Notes: generated from the letters alone by a model not told the origin. A stretch of DNA of 64,000 nucleotides from Fulvivirgaceae bacterium JP3-4 (GCA_029309925.1 JARKND010000005.1:248001-312000), one strand, 5' to 3'. Positions 1 through 9,369 are shown, counted from the stretch's first letter. Translations and numbers: made by a program.

Positions 1-1008
1 TGTGCCGCTGTGCCATGAGTCCAGGTGAGCACCGATCATCACTACTTCGTCTTTCAGATCTGTTCCAGGAATTTCACCGATCACATTGAAGCCAGGCGTA
101 GCTGGTGTGAATGCGGTTTCAAGTGTCAATTCAAGTTTCACAGGGATTCCTTTCTGGCTTTGGCGCACCATCCTGTTGTAGTGCTCTGCAGCAACCACAA
201 CCTGAGGAAGAATGGCTGGCGCGTTTGCGCTGTATGCACGTGCACGCTTGTCGTTCGGAACTTCAGCCGGATATGGAACCGTTGCAGCAGACGCTGTAAT
301 CGTTCCATCTTCGAGGCGTGATCCCGGACTTGCTTCGAGCACTGCGACTGCGCCTTCCTTCGTGATAAGATCCCATTTCATCCAGGCTAAACGTTGTGGC
401 TCCTGTGCGCCCTGAAAACGTCTTCCGGTAAACGCTTCCTGCGGACCTGAGTTGGCAAGTACAAGCAACGATGAATCATTGAGACGTGAGGCGTCAGGCA
501 CAAAACCGGGCTTCACTGGAGTCGGCAAACTAAAAAGGACAATTTTGCCTTTGAGTTTTCCCTTGTACTTCGAGAGGTCTTCCTCTTTCTTCACGTCAAG
601 GTAGATCGCTTCGGCCTGAATGGTGCCTTTAACACCTGGTGTCCACGCCTTCGGATAAGCGATGACAGGGAAATATACCGGGCCAACATTCTGCAGGCTG
701 AACTTTTTAAGTTCCCACCCTTTGCCAAACTCCTCACTCCAGATGTCGAACTGAACATTCTGAACTCCCCACGATTCGAGTGTCTGCTTCGCATAATCAG
801 CAGCTCTTTTGTAGCCTGGTGAATTTGTAAGTCGGGGACCGTGAACATCGGTGAGCATCGAGAGAATCTCCATAACCTTTGAGTTATCGAATCCCTCTTT
901 CTTTATTCTGGATACCATTGCCGTATCCACTTTTTCTGATTGCTGTGCAAATACGCCAACGGAGATGAGCAACGTCAGCGCTAGCAGCAATATGGATTGT
1001 TTCTTCAT
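1..1008 (-). CDS. M28 family metallopeptidase, 5' part only (cut by window edge)
   Basis: The reading frame opens at the ATG ending at 1008 and runs off the left edge, giving 336 residues without a stop. It starts with a Sec signal peptide ending near ALA-like VFAQQ. Residues of about 120-260 look like the PA (protease-associated) insert of M28 peptidases (KGKIVLFSLP, then EGAVAVLEASPG). The last visible residues, GAHLDSWHSG, carry the His and Asp that bind the catalytic zinc ions in family M28. The missing C-terminal half should hold the remaining metal ligands and the catalytic Glu. It is therefore a secreted or periplasmic zinc aminopeptidase-type enzyme; substrate unknown. It is preceded on the same strand by the VOC gene, with repeat arrays in between, so it probably has its own promoter. 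Confidence 0.85.
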   Translation of the reverse strand, partial: MKKQSILLLALTLLISVGVFAQQSEKVDTAMVSRIKKEGFDNSKVMEILSMLTDVHGPRLTNSPGYKRAADYAKQTLESWGVQNVQFDIWSEEFGKGWELKKFSLQNVGPVYFPVIAYPKAWTPGVKGTIQAEAIYLDVKKEEDLSKYKGKLKGKIVLFSLPTPVKPGFVPDASRLNDSSLLVLANSGPQEAFTGRRFQGAQEPQRLAWMKWDLITKEGAVAVLEASPGSRLEDGTITASAATVPYPAEVPNDKRARAYSANAPAILPQVVVAAEHYNRMVRQSQKGIPVKLELTLETAFTPATPGFNVIGEIPGTDLKDEVVMIGAHLDSWHSGT

Positions 1009-1075
1009 AGTTGAGATAGGTTTAATTCATAAAATTAAACAGAGTAGATGAAGAAACTTTACCGCTTATAACAGC

Positions 1076-1189
1076 AATTGGCCAATTAGAGGATTGGACA
1101 ATTAGCCGATTACCATGCAAAAAATATCTGCGAAGCCATTACACATTTTAATTGGCAAATCGGCTAATCGGAGTATTGGCTAATTGCCT
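1076..1189. repeat. Two inverted arrays of degenerate 8-bp repeats
   Basis: Positions 1076-1115 split cleanly into octamers AATTGGCC, AATTAGAG, GATTGGAC, AATTAGCC, GATTACCA. Positions 1150-1189 split into AATTGGCA, AATCGGCT, AATCGGAG, TATTGGCT, AATTGCCT. The two arrays are inverted (ATTAGCCGATT at 1101-1111 against AATCGGCTAAT at 1158-1168), so the RNA could fold as a long hairpin. The right array runs through the stop codon and last codons of the VOC gene. It may work as that gene's terminator. Same style as arrays at 2626 and 24465. Confidence 0.75.
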
Positions 1190-1599
1190 TTTGGTTTTTG
1201 TGATAAACTGAACCAGTTGCCGGAGTTGTCTTTGAACAGCGCCTCGATGCCGTAGAATTGTTCTTTCGGTTCAGACATGAACTCAACACCCTTCGCTTTC
1301 AGTTCAGCGTAGGTTGCACGGCAATCGTTTGTTTCGAATACACCTGAGCCTAATTTTCCTTTTTGAATCAACTCGCGAAGTTGTGCTGCTGTATGGTCAT
1401 CATACATTGGCCCGGGCTTGACGAGCATCAAAACAATTTCAATGTCCTTCTGCTCTTTTGGTCGCACCGTCAACCAACGGAAACCAGAATCCATTGTAGC
1501 ATCGGTTGCTACTTCGAAACCAAGTTTGTTAACGTAGAAATCATACGCCTGATCCTGATCGAGCACGTAGATGGTGTAGTGTGAAATGCGGGTTATCAT
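1180..1599 (-). CDS. VOC (glyoxalase/bleomycin-resistance fold) family protein
   Basis: A 139-residue single-module vicinal-oxygen-chelate protein. The start MITRISHYTIYVLDQDQAYD has the typical first beta strand and helix, and the pattern FYVNKLGFEV then DSGFRWLTVRP then GIEALFKDNSGNWFSL is usual for these small dioxygenase/glyoxalase-like proteins. They bind a metal between paired modules of a dimer; the substrate here cannot be predicted. It lies downstream of an AraC-type regulator on the same strand, a pairing often seen in Bacteroidota and Proteobacteria and suggestive of a stress- or xenobiotic-induced role (inference). The C-terminal codons and the stop lie inside an octamer repeat array, which may mean the end of the gene has been remodelled by the repeat. 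Confidence 0.85.
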   Translation of the reverse strand: MITRISHYTIYVLDQDQAYDFYVNKLGFEVATDATMDSGFRWLTVRPKEQKDIEIVLMLVKPGPMYDDHTAAQLRELIQKGKLGSGVFETNDCRATYAELKAKGVEFMSEPKEQFYGIEALFKDNSGNWFSLSQKPKGN

Positions 1600-1616
1600 T
1601 GGTTGAATGAGTTAAA

Positions 1617-1659
1617 CAGTGGCTATGGTTTTGGCTATGGCTATGGCCAACAGCCACTG
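1617..1659. repeat. Hexamer tandem repeat within an 8-bp-stem hairpin
   Basis: CAGTGGCT (1617-1624) and AGCCACTG (1652-1659) are perfect inverted repeats. Between and over them runs a 6-bp periodic tract, TGGCTA, TGGTTT, TGGCTA, TGGCTA, TGGCCA. It sits between the AraC gene and the VOC gene on the minus strand. It could be a weak terminator or an unstable tandem tract. Confidence 0.6.
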
Positions 1660-1702
1660 CCAAAAGTAAAATGTACGATGTGAACTGAGTTATCGAAAGT
1701 TG

Positions 1703-2107
1703 CTATTCTTCCGGACTGAATTGGGAAGAAAAACAATTTGGAATGAAGCGAGTGGGTTGCGTCTTTACAAGATGTTGAGTCTGCATCGCGCGAAGGCGGA
1801 ATACTGCGGGCGTTTCCCCGGTGTATTCCTTGAACTTTGCAGTGAACGAAGTGTTGCTTTCAAAGCCAACTTCTTCGCACACTTCGGAGATCGAAGCAAT
1901 TTCAGCCTTCAATTTCTGCTTCGCCTTCTCGATCCGAATCTCGCTCAGATATTGGTAAGGGGTTTTATTATAGGTGCGTTTAAAAAGTCTGAGGAAATGG
2001 TATTTGGAGAAACATGCTTCACTGGAAAGTGTTTCAAGATCGATCGGTGATGAATAATGTTCATCAATAAAAAGTTTTGCCCGAACGATTCTTGCGTATA
2101 AATCCAT
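1703..2107 (-). CDS. AraC/XylS-type helix-turn-helix regulator (DNA-binding domain only)
   Basis: A 134-residue protein that is essentially one AraC-type DNA-binding domain: first helix-turn-helix around residues 20-50 (LSSEACFSKYHFLRLFK), second around 70-95 (ISEVCEEVGFESNTSFTAKF), then the signature GETPAVFR. There is no N-terminal ligand-binding cupin, so it must be controlled by abundance or by a partner. It begins 2 bases after the stop of the upstream lipoprotein gene and is followed by the VOC gene, so the three probably share a transcript. It likely controls this small operon. Codon use and composition look like the neighbours. Confidence 0.88.
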   Translation of the reverse strand: MDLYARIVRAKLFIDEHYSSPIDLETLSSEACFSKYHFLRLFKRTYNKTPYQYLSEIRIEKAKQKLKAEIASISEVCEEVGFESNTSFTAKFKEYTGETPAVFRLRAMQTQHLVKTQPTRFIPNCFSSQFSPEE

Positions 2108-2109
2108 AG

Positions 2110-2598
2110 TTAATCCATTGATCGGATCAATTCTTTACGCGACAGCCAGACGTTCCAGACACCGGTCAACACTTCCGTTCCATCTTTCTGTTTGATCAGC
2201 ACTGGTTTGGAATAGAGGATTGAATCTGTGTCGGCACCACCGGCTCCGCGGATTTTCTGAACGTTGTCCTGTGCGTCTCCTGTGGCTGAAGAAAGGTAAG
2301 CATCGATAAGCTGTTGTTCTATGTCAACCGCATTCGCTGAACCCGGAACCACCCAGCGGATCTTGCCATCACTCGCTTTAACTATCGAATCAATTTTTGC
2401 AGAATCATTTTTAGCCTTTTCAAGTTCAGTCATCAGTTTTCTACCCGTGGAAAACGCAGCTTCAGTGAGTTGTGCATCCGTCACCTTTCGGATCGCGTGA
2501 CTTTCCATGTCTTCTTTGACGGCCTTGCGTTGTTCTTCCGTAAGTGACCCTGTACACCCTGCGATAAACAGTACCAGTAAAATAGATGACCATCTCAT
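2110..2598 (-). CDS. Small lipoprotein of unknown function
   Basis: 162 residues. The N-terminus has a short hydrophobic stretch ending in the lipobox FIAGC (Cys15), so it should be lipid-anchored. After that comes a charged helix-rich segment and a C-terminal part with IRWVVPGSANAVD and TEVLTGVWNVWLSRKELI. I do not recognise a named family. The gene is tightly coupled (2-base spacing) to the AraC gene downstream. A role in sensing at the envelope that feeds the regulator is possible but unsupported. Confidence 0.7.
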   Translation of the reverse strand: MRWSSILLVLFIAGCTGSLTEEQRKAVKEDMESHAIRKVTDAQLTEAAFSTGRKLMTELEKAKNDSAKIDSIVKASDGKIRWVVPGSANAVDIEQQLIDAYLSSATGDAQDNVQKIRGAGGADTDSILYSKPVLIKQKDGTEVLTGVWNVWLSRKELIRSMD

Positions 2599-2625
2599 GA
2601 TTCAAAAGTAGGAAGGATTTAACAT

Positions 2626-2709
2626 TTTAGATTTAAGATCTAAGATTTAGATTCGGTACATCAAATCCGGACTGTTTTCCTATTGTCTTTTCGCCTATTG
2701 CCTACTATT
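2626..2709. repeat. Two degenerate 8-bp-period arrays upstream of prfA
   Basis: 2626-2657 reads as TTTAGATT, TAAGATCT, AAGATTTA, GATTCGGT. 2678-2709 reads as TCCTATTG, TCTTTTCG, CCTATTGC, CTACTATT. Both keep an 8-bp register with drifting sequence, in the divergent gap between the lipoprotein gene and prfA. No coding potential seen here. Confidence 0.55.
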
Positions 2710-2740
2710 TAAAACGCGTTCACATTTGGCGCACTTTCAC

Positions 2741-2748
2741 TAAATTTG
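2741..2748 (+). promoter_or_regulatory. Bacteroidota -7 element for prfA
   Basis: TAAATTTG matches the TAnnTTTG consensus exactly and lies 16 bases before the prfA ATG. No good TTTG occurs at the expected distance upstream, so only the -7 half is supported. Confidence 0.5.
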
Positions 2749-2764
2749 TACCCTTATTTAGTGT

Positions 2765-3844
2765 ATGGAATTAAAACTGGAAGAAATAAAGCTTCGGTTC
2801 GAGGAAGTTGGCCAGCTGCTGATGCAGCCTGAGACGATGACTGACGTTAAGAAGTTTTCTCAGCTGAGCAAAGAATACAAGGATCTCGAGAAGATCGTTA
2901 AGAAATATAATCAGTGGAAGGAGGCAAAGGGCCATCTGCAGCAGGCGAAGGATGTGCTGGCAAAAGAAAAAGACCAGGAACTCCGGGAACTTGCCAAAAT
3001 GGAGATCGATGAGTTAGAACCAAAGATCGAGCAGTATGACACAGATCTGAAAGAACTTCTCATCCCGAAAGACCCTAATGATGACAAGAATGTGTTATTG
3101 GAAATCCGTGCGGGCACTGGCGGAGACGAGGCTGCCATTTTCGCAGGCGATCTCTGGCGTATGTATCAGCGATTCTGCGACCGAAAAGGTTTGAAAATGA
3201 CGGTAATGGATGTTACCGAAGGGACTGCCGGTGGTTATAAGGAAGTTATCAGTTCCGTAACGGGTGAAGGTGCCTACGGTCTGTTCAAATTTGAGTCTGG
3301 GGTGCATCGCGTACAGCGCGTGCCGGCCACCGAACAGATGGGCCGTGTACATACTTCGGCTGCCTCAGTGGTAGCGCTCCCTGAAGTCGATGAAGTCGGT
3401 GCTGTTGAGATCAACCCGGCTGATATCGAAATTCAAACGGCTCGCTCGAGTGGTGCCGGTGGACAGAACGTTAACAAGGTTGAAACGAAAGTACAGCTCA
3501 CGCATAAACCGACAGGTATTGTGATCACATGTCAGGTTGAACGCTCGCAGCATGGCAACCGCGAACGCGCGATGCAAATGCTCAAGACGAAACTTTACGA
3601 GATGGAGGTTGAAAAGCAGGAGAAGGAGATGGGCGCAGCGAGACGATCCCTGGTGCGCAGTGGTGACCGGTCGGAAAAGATCAGGACTTACAATTATCCG
3701 CAAAGTCGCGTCACTGACCATCGTATCGGCTTCACGCAGCATAATTTACCTGCCATAATGAACGGTGAAATCGATGATTTTATTGAACAGCTCAGAATCG
3801 CAGACAGTGCTGAAAAAATGACAGAAGGAACACCTCAGGCATAG
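2765..3844 (+). CDS. prfA: Peptide chain release factor 1
   Basis: 359 residues, the usual RF1 length. It frees the finished peptide at UAA and UAG stops. The helical PCRF domain covers about residues 1-210. The tripeptide anticodon-like PAT motif (VQRVPATEQ, residues 187-189) marks RF1 rather than RF2, which has SPF. The catalytic GGQ is at residues 232-234 within [11 protein letters not shown]; its Gln is the usual methylation site. It is monocistronic or cotranscribed with lemA 66 bases downstream. The start is an ATG right after a consensus -7 element. Nothing unusual. Confidence 0.98.
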   Translation: MELKLEEIKLRFEEVGQLLMQPETMTDVKKFSQLSKEYKDLEKIVKKYNQWKEAKGHLQQAKDVLAKEKDQELRELAKMEIDELEPKIEQYDTDLKELLIPKDPNDDKNVLLEIRAGTGGDEAAIFAGDLWRMYQRFCDRKGLKMTVMDVTEGTAGGYKEVISSVTGEGAYGLFKFESGVHRVQRVPATEQMGRVHTSAASVVALPEVDEVGAVEINPADIEIQTARSSGAGGQNVNKVETKVQLTHKPTGIVITCQVERSQHGNRERAMQMLKTKLYEMEVEKQEKEMGAARRSLVRSGDRSEKIRTYNYPQSRVTDHRIGFTQHNLPAIMNGEIDDFIEQLRIADSAEKMTEGTPQA

Positions 3845-3910
3845 CATTTGCGAACCAGCAGACTAATGTTTGATTTTCACTAAATTAACCCATCAAACAA
3901 AACCAAAATT

Positions 3911-4489
3911 ATGAGTAAAGGCTTAGTAACAACACTTGTTATCATCGGGATTATCGTAGTGTTTGTCTTTGGATTTTTCATGTGGGGAACTGGCGTATAT
4001 GATAAGGCAGTTCAGGCGCAGGAAAATGTAAATAGAGAATGGAATGACGTGCAGGCTGCTTATCAGCGCAGAGCAGACCTCGTTCCGAACCTGGTTGCCA
4101 CGGTTAAAGGAGCAGCCGAAAACGAAAAAGAAATCCTCACACAGGTAACACAGGCACGTGCAGGCATTGTAGGCGCGAAGACTCCGGAAGATCTGGAACT
4201 TGCCGGCCGTAAGATCAATACTGCCATCAACCTCGCCTTCGAAGCATATCCACAAATTCGCTCGACAGAAAATTTCCAGGATCTTCAGGCGCAGCTGGAA
4301 GGAACCGAAAACAGAATTAACGTTGCCCGTCAGCGCTTTAATGATGCTGTCGCGAACTATAACACGTATGTTCGTGGTTATTTCAAAAGAATGGCGCTGA
4401 ATTTCTTCGGCAGCGGTGAGGACTTCAGTGTCCGCAAAGGATTTGAAGCATCGGCCGGATCCGAAAATGCACCTGCCGTGAAGTTTTAA
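3911..4489 (+). CDS. lemA: LemA family protein
   Basis: 192 residues. An N-terminal transmembrane helix at about residues 5-25 is followed by the all-helical LemA domain, with the family pattern VQAQENVNREWNDVQAAYQRR, DLVPNLVATVKG, and near the end FNDAVANYNTYVRGY. LemA proteins are membrane-anchored with the helical bundle outside the cytoplasm; the molecular role is unclear. In many genomes lemA is next to TPM-domain genes, but here no such partner follows; the next gene is a secreted NTF2-like protein after a strong terminator. It is therefore probably expressed alone or with prfA. Confidence 0.93.
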   Translation: MSKGLVTTLVIIGIIVVFVFGFFMWGTGVYDKAVQAQENVNREWNDVQAAYQRRADLVPNLVATVKGAAENEKEILTQVTQARAGIVGAKTPEDLELAGRKINTAINLAFEAYPQIRSTENFQDLQAQLEGTENRINVARQRFNDAVANYNTYVRGYFKRMALNFFGSGEDFSVRKGFEASAGSENAPAVKF

Positions 4490-4584
4490 GATATTAAGAT
4501 AAAGGGTGCAATTGAACATCGCGCCCCTCACTCTCTGCTTGCAAACAAGAGTGGCCTCGGCTAGGTTGTCGGGGACTTTAACAC

Positions 4585-4616
4585 AGGGGACTCCTCACAG
4601 AGTCCTCTTTGTTTTT
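4585..4616 (+). terminator. Intrinsic terminator after lemA
   Basis: AGGGGACTC, a CTCACA loop, then GAGTCCTCT form a 9-bp stem with one G-T pair, followed by TTGTTTTT. It closes the prfA-lemA transcript. The 95 bases between lemA and the hairpin show no recognisable element. Confidence 0.8.
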
Positions 4617-4728
4617 GTACGGAGACGTTTTTTGAAGGAGTTTGGCTGGTCGCAATGGACGTTCGTCCAAAAACAGTAACTTATTTTATGAATTCAAGTT
4701 TTCTCTGAACAACTAAACTCTAAAGACA

Positions 4729-5157
4729 ATGAAACATTTCCTTAGCCTGTTTTTAATTGCGAGCTCGGTGCTGGCATTCGCGCAAAGTGATGAGGAAGCC
4801 GTCAAACAGGTTGTTACCAGCGCTTACATCGATGGAATCCAGAATCGCGGAAGCGTTGATGACATCAGGAAAGGATTTCACCCCAGCTTCAACATGCTTC
4901 GATTGATGGAAAATCAGATCAAGCCGCTGGGCATTGAAGAATGGATCGCAAACATCGAAAAAGCAAAGAAGGACAATCCGACTCCTCCGGCAAAAACAGA
5001 AGGTAAGTTCATCAACGTGGACGTGACCGGAAACAATGCTGTCGTAAAGCTCGAGTTGTACCGCGAGAACAAGAAAGTATTTACCGACTACCTGGTGCTA
5101 TACAAGTTTGCAGAAGGGTGGAAAATTGTGAGCAAGACATTCTTCAGACATTCTTAG
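4729..5157 (+). CDS. Secreted NTF2-like (lumazine-binding-like) protein
   Basis: 142 residues with a clear signal peptide ending near LAFAQ. The mature part follows the NTF2-like fold common in Bacteroidota: an initial helix (EEAVKQVVTSAYIDGIQNRG), a long middle helix, and final strands GNNAVVKLELYREN and GWKIVSKTFFRHS. Such proteins are often labelled putative lumazine-binding but no ligand can be inferred from the sequence. It is flanked by terminators on both sides, so it is expressed alone. It acts in the periplasm or outside the cell. Confidence 0.8.
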   Translation: MKHFLSLFLIASSVLAFAQSDEEAVKQVVTSAYIDGIQNRGSVDDIRKGFHPSFNMLRLMENQIKPLGIEEWIANIEKAKKDNPTPPAKTEGKFINVDVTGNNAVVKLELYRENKKVFTDYLVLYKFAEGWKIVSKTFFRHS

Positions 5158-5189
5158 GCTGGCAAGTTTTAGATGCACGATTGAGATCT

Positions 5190-5221
5190 TAGTCGTCAGA
5201 CCACGAGGCGTGGTCGGGCGA
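5190..5221. repeat. Dispersed hairpin repeat, copy 1
   Basis: TAGTCG, then GACCACG (5199-5205), AGG, CGTGGTC (5209-5215), then GGGCGA. The inner stem is a perfect 7 bp. A second copy at 27543-27577 shares the outer TAGTCGTC, the ACCAC/GTGGT stem and AAGGCGTGG-type loop. Here it precedes a separate bidirectional terminator between convergent genes. Confidence 0.65.
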
Positions 5222-5226
5222 AAAAT

Positions 5227-5254
5227 GAAAAGGGATGATCGCTCATCCCTTTTC
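5227..5254. terminator. Bidirectional intrinsic terminator between the NTF2-like gene and infB
   Basis: GAAAAGGGATGA, TCGC loop, TCATCCCTTTTC: a perfect 12-bp stem with A and T tracts built into the stem ends. It lies between two convergent genes and should work in both directions. Confidence 0.85.
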
Positions 5255-5318
5255 TCTCCATATCTATAAGAGTTGCTATTCGACCCGGCAACTGGCCTCC
5301 TGGCCCACCGGCAACTTT

Positions 5319-8066
5319 TTAAAGCGTTCTCTTCGTTTCTCTGTTCTCATAACTTTCAATGATATCGCCAACCTGCATATCGTCAAATCCATCGATGCGG
5401 ATACCGCAGTCGAATCCCGATTTAACTTCGGCCGCATCGTCCTTGAAGCGCTTCAGCGAGTGAAGCTTTCCTGCGTACACAACGATACCATCGCGAACGA
5501 GTCGGATCGGGTTTGCGCGTTTGATGACTCCATCGGTCACCATACAACCCGCAATCGTACCAACCTTCGAGATCTTGAATACTTCACGAACTTCTGCATT
5601 ACCCACGATCACTTCCTCAACTTTCGGTGCAAGCATACCTTCCATAGCATCCTTCACCTCGTTGATTGCATCGTAAATGATCGAGTACAGTCGGATTTCA
5701 ATTTCTTCTGTATCTGCAATTCGTTTCGCAGCCCCTGACGGACGCACCTGGAAGCCCAGGATGATCGCATCGGATGCTGATGCAAGCAATACGTCTGATT
5801 CGGAGATCTGACCAACACCGCGGTGGATGATTGCCACCTGTACTTCCGGAGTTGAAAGTTTCAGGAGTGAATCTGACAACGCTTCCACAGAACCGTCCAC
5901 GTCACCTTTAACGATCACGTTCAATTGCTTGAAGTTACCGATCGCAAGACGCCTTCCGATCTCATCGAGCGTGATGTGTCTCTTCGTGCGGATATTTTGT
6001 TCACGCAACAACTGAGTCCGTTTGGTCGCCATCTCGCGTGCTTCGCGATCGCTCTCCATCACATTAAATTTCTCACCTGCCTGAGGAGCACCATCCAGAC
6101 CGAGCACTACTACCGGAGTTGATGGTCCCGCTTCGCTCACTTTCTTTCCTGCGTCATCGAACATTGCCTTTACACGGCCATAGTTTGGTCCGGCCAGCAG
6201 AATGTCGCCAACCCTCAGGCTGCCGTTTTGCACCATCAGGGTCGCAACATAGCCACGACCTTTGTCAAGCGAGGCTTCGATGATCGAACCTGTAGCTGGT
6301 TTGTTAGGATTTGCCTTGAGGTTGAGAATTTCCGCTTCAAGCAATACTTTCTCAAGCAAATCATCAATTCCTTTTCCGGTCTTGGCTGAAATTTCCTGAG
6401 ACTGATATTTTCCACCCCATTCTTCAACGAGGATGTTGATCTTTGAAAGTGACTCTCTTACTTTATCTGGATTCGCTCCAGGCTTGTCAATTTTATTGAT
6501 TGCGATGACAATCGGAACGCCAGCAACCTGGGCGTGATTGATCGCTTCTTTTGTCTGCGGCATCACATCATCATCAGCTGCGACCACAATGATGGCAACA
6601 TCAGTGATCTTCGCACCACGCGCACGCATCGCAGTAAACGCTTCGTGACCTGGTGTATCAAGGAATGCTATTTTGTTTCCGCTCTTCGTAGTTACATCAT
6701 AGGCACCAATGTGCTGTGTAATCCCTCCGGCTTCAGATGCTGTTACTTTTGTCTTGCGGATATAATCCAGCAATGATGTTTTACCGTGGTCAACGTGACC
6801 CATGATGGTAACGATGGGAGCACGAGGCTGCAGATCTTCTTCCGCATCCTCTTCTTCGTCAATTGTTAATTCGTCTTCTGCTGACGTGAACTGTACAGCA
6901 TATCCAAATTCATCGGCTATAACGGTAATTGCTTCGGCATCGAGGCGCTGGTTGATGGAAACGAACATGCCCAGACTCAGGCAGGTAGAGATCACATCAT
7001 TCACCGATACATCCATCATCGAAGCAAGGTCGTTCGCTGTGCTGAACTCTGCTACCTTAAGTGTCTTTGATGATTCCTGATCCTGAAGCATCTGCTGCTC
7101 CTGGGCCTCAGAAAATGCCTGGCGTTTTTCCCTGCGATATTTCGATCCGGCAGTCTTCGACTTACCACCACTCAGCTTTGCAAGCGTAGCGCGAATCTGT
7201 TCCTGGATTTCCTTCTCAGAAGGTTCTTCCTTCTGGATTCTTGGCTGAGGTTTACCTGTGCCACCGCGTTGCTGCTGCTGCGGACGGCCACCACGTTGCT
7301 GGCCTTGTCCAGTTCCCTGACCTTGCTGAGCTGGCGTGCCTGTGTCGGTCGCGATACGTTTTCTAGGACGCTTTCCTTTGCGATCGTCCTGTTTGTCTTG
7401 CTGAACCGATGGTGCTTCTTTTTTCTTTTCGGCAGGAAGCTCGATGCGGTCAACAACTTTGAGACCTTTCAACTTATCGGCTTTCGCTTTGATGAGTTCC
7501 TGTTCAGGCTGCTTCTCAGGCTCTGCGACTGGCAGCTGCACAACCGGCTCTTCTTTCTTTATTACGGGCGGAGTTACCACAGGTGCTTTTACCTCAGCAA
7601 CAACTTCCGGCTCTTTCGCCTTCTCTTTTACAACAACTGGCTCGGGTGCAGCTTTTTTCTCAAGCTCGATCTTCCCAAGAACTTTGATGCCTTCAAGCTT
7701 CGGCTTTTCACGCTCAACTTTTTCAGCCTTCGGTTCTTCTTTTGTCTTGAGATCTTTCGAGCCAAGATTCTTGATCATGATGCTTTCTTCATCATCAAGT
7801 CTTTTCTTAGCCGCTTCTTTTTCCCGCTCGATCGTTACATTTTCAACATGCTTTGTTCCAATGGTGAGACCAGAGGCTTCCAGCTTTTCGGAGGCAGATG
7901 ATGCGTATTCTTTCGACAGCATTGCAAACTGTTCTCCGGTTAGTTTGGCGTTAGGATTGTTCTCCACGCTAAACCCCTTCTTGGCCAAAAATTCCAGAAT
8001 GGTATTATGGCCAACATTAAGTTTGCGTGACGCCTGCCCTAACCGTATCATCTTTTCATCTGCCAT
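5319..8066 (-). CDS. infB: Translation initiation factor IF-2
   Basis: 915 residues from the ATG ending at 8066 ([11 protein letters not shown]); an in-frame TTG two codons earlier is less likely. IF-2 is the GTPase that places initiator tRNA on the 30S subunit. The first 60 residues form the IF2N domain; residues of about 80-330 are a low-complexity, Lys/Glu/Pro/Gln-rich linker, long as usual in Bacteroidota. A second IF2N-like domain follows (about 335-395). The GTPase core has GHVDHGKT (G1), DTPGHEAF (G3) and NKID (G4), followed by domains II-IV. It is the last gene of the rimP-nusA-infB operon and ends at a shared terminator. Confidence 0.97.
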   Translation of the reverse strand: MADEKMIRLGQASRKLNVGHNTILEFLAKKGFSVENNPNAKLTGEQFAMLSKEYASSASEKLEASGLTIGTKHVENVTIEREKEAAKKRLDDEESIMIKNLGSKDLKTKEEPKAEKVEREKPKLEGIKVLGKIELEKKAAPEPVVVKEKAKEPEVVAEVKAPVVTPPVIKKEEPVVQLPVAEPEKQPEQELIKAKADKLKGLKVVDRIELPAEKKKEAPSVQQDKQDDRKGKRPRKRIATDTGTPAQQGQGTGQGQQRGGRPQQQQRGGTGKPQPRIQKEEPSEKEIQEQIRATLAKLSGGKSKTAGSKYRREKRQAFSEAQEQQMLQDQESSKTLKVAEFSTANDLASMMDVSVNDVISTCLSLGMFVSINQRLDAEAITVIADEFGYAVQFTSAEDELTIDEEEDAEEDLQPRAPIVTIMGHVDHGKTSLLDYIRKTKVTASEAGGITQHIGAYDVTTKSGNKIAFLDTPGHEAFTAMRARGAKITDVAIIVVAADDDVMPQTKEAINHAQVAGVPIVIAINKIDKPGANPDKVRESLSKINILVEEWGGKYQSQEISAKTGKGIDDLLEKVLLEAEILNLKANPNKPATGSIIEASLDKGRGYVATLMVQNGSLRVGDILLAGPNYGRVKAMFDDAGKKVSEAGPSTPVVVLGLDGAPQAGEKFNVMESDREAREMATKRTQLLREQNIRTKRHITLDEIGRRLAIGNFKQLNVIVKGDVDGSVEALSDSLLKLSTPEVQVAIIHRGVGQISESDVLLASASDAIILGFQVRPSGAAKRIADTEEIEIRLYSIIYDAINEVKDAMEGMLAPKVEEVIVGNAEVREVFKISKVGTIAGCMVTDGVIKRANPIRLVRDGIVVYAGKLHSLKRFKDDAAEVKSGFDCGIRIDGFDDMQVGDIIESYENRETKRTL

Positions 8067-8117
8067 GCTCAAATATCCCTATGATTTTTGTGATTTTCGT
8101 GACTGCCGTATTAATTA

Positions 8118-9362
8118 TTATTCAAATTCCTTCTTGAGAACACCCAAAACGCTCTCAACAGTTTCCTCTTCAAGGTCAGTTCTGCGAACAAGTTCTTCTT
8201 TGTTAAGATTCAGGACGCTCTTGGCAGTATCGAGTCCGATGCGCTTAAGTTCGTCAAGCACCCAGCTTTCGATTTCGTCTGAGAATTCGTCAAGATCGAC
8301 ATCTTCCTCCTCCTGACCTTCTGCGAGTTCGCGGAATACATCGATTTCGTAACCAACGAGACGGCTAGCTAATTTAATGTTTAAACCGCCTTTACCAATA
8401 GCCAACGACACCTGATCAGGCTTCAAATAAACCGAAACACGATTGTTGTCTTTATCGATCTTGATCGATGTGATCTTCGCAGGACTCAACGCCCGCTGGA
8501 TATACAACTCGAGGTTTTCGGTGTAGTTGATTACATCGATATTTTCGTTCTGAAGCTCGCGCACGATTGCATGAATGCGGGATCCTTTCATACCCACGCA
8601 TGCTCCTACCGGATCGATGCGGTCATCGTATGACTCAACAGCTACTTTTGCACGCTCACCGGGCTCGCGAACGACTTTCTTTATTGTAATTAGACCATCG
8701 TATACTTCGGGAACTTCCTGCTCGAACAGACGCTCGAGGAAAACAGGAGACGTTCTTGACAGGATGATTTTCGGATTGCCGTTCACCATTTCCACTTTGT
8801 GAACAATCGCCCTCACGTTTTCTCCCTTGCGGTAGCGGTCCTTCTGAATTTGCTCGTTGCGCGGGATAGCGATCTCGTTGCCTTCAGCATCGATCAGCAG
8901 CACTTCTTTTCCGAGCACCTGGTATACCTCTCCGGTGATAATTTCACCGACTATGTCTTTGTATTTCTGGAACAGGATGTCTTTCTCAAGATCCTTTACT
9001 TTTTGCATGAGCGTCTGACGTGCAGTCGTCACAGCCCTGCGGCCGAAATGTTCGATGTCAACCTGTTCGGAAACTTCTTCGCCCACTTCAAAATCGGGCT
9101 CAATCTTTCTGGCTTCTGTAAGGCTGATCTTATCGTGATCCCAGATATCTTCCGAGTCATCATCTACAATCTCACGGATACGATAGATTTCAAGGTCACC
9201 CTTATCAGCGTTGATAATGATATCAAAATTGTCGTCTGTAGCATACTTTTTTCTGATCATGTTGCGGAACACATCTTCGAGGATGCGGATCATAGTAGGC
9301 CTGTCGATGTTCTTTTGTTTTGCGAACTCGGCAAACGATTCAATTAAATTTGCAACATCCAT
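8118..9362 (-). CDS. nusA: Transcription termination/antitermination factor NusA
   Basis: 414 residues from the ATG ending at 9362 (MDVANLIESFAEFAKQ). A longer frame starts at 9392 but would overlap rimP; the ATG leaves 7 bases. NusA binds RNA polymerase and modulates pausing, termination and antitermination. Domains in order: N-terminal polymerase-binding domain (1-125), S1 RNA-binding domain (about 130-195), KH1 and KH2 (about 225-340, including GACVGMKGSRI and LAIGKGGLNIKLA), and a short C-terminal helix-hairpin segment. The C-terminal acidic repeats found in enterobacteria are largely absent. It lies in the conserved rimP-nusA-infB order, linking transcription and translation factors. Confidence 0.97.
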   Translation of the reverse strand: MDVANLIESFAEFAKQKNIDRPTMIRILEDVFRNMIRKKYATDDNFDIIINADKGDLEIYRIREIVDDDSEDIWDHDKISLTEARKIEPDFEVGEEVSEQVDIEHFGRRAVTTARQTLMQKVKDLEKDILFQKYKDIVGEIITGEVYQVLGKEVLLIDAEGNEIAIPRNEQIQKDRYRKGENVRAIVHKVEMVNGNPKIILSRTSPVFLERLFEQEVPEVYDGLITIKKVVREPGERAKVAVESYDDRIDPVGACVGMKGSRIHAIVRELQNENIDVINYTENLELYIQRALSPAKITSIKIDKDNNRVSVYLKPDQVSLAIGKGGLNIKLASRLVGYEIDVFRELAEGQEEEDVDLDEFSDEIESWVLDELKRIGLDTAKSVLNLNKEELVRRTDLEEETVESVLGVLKKEFE

Positions 9363-9369
9363 ATAACTT

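Noticed and set aside
3923-4531. 202-codon open frame opposite lemA
   Set aside because: LemA is a clear family member on the other strand; the antisense frame has no recognisable domain.
7269-8316. Long open frames on the plus strand opposite infB
   Set aside because: They are the mirror of the Lys/Glu/Pro/Gln-rich linker codons of IF-2; the proteins are Ser/Phe/Leu-rich low complexity with no motif and no promoter.
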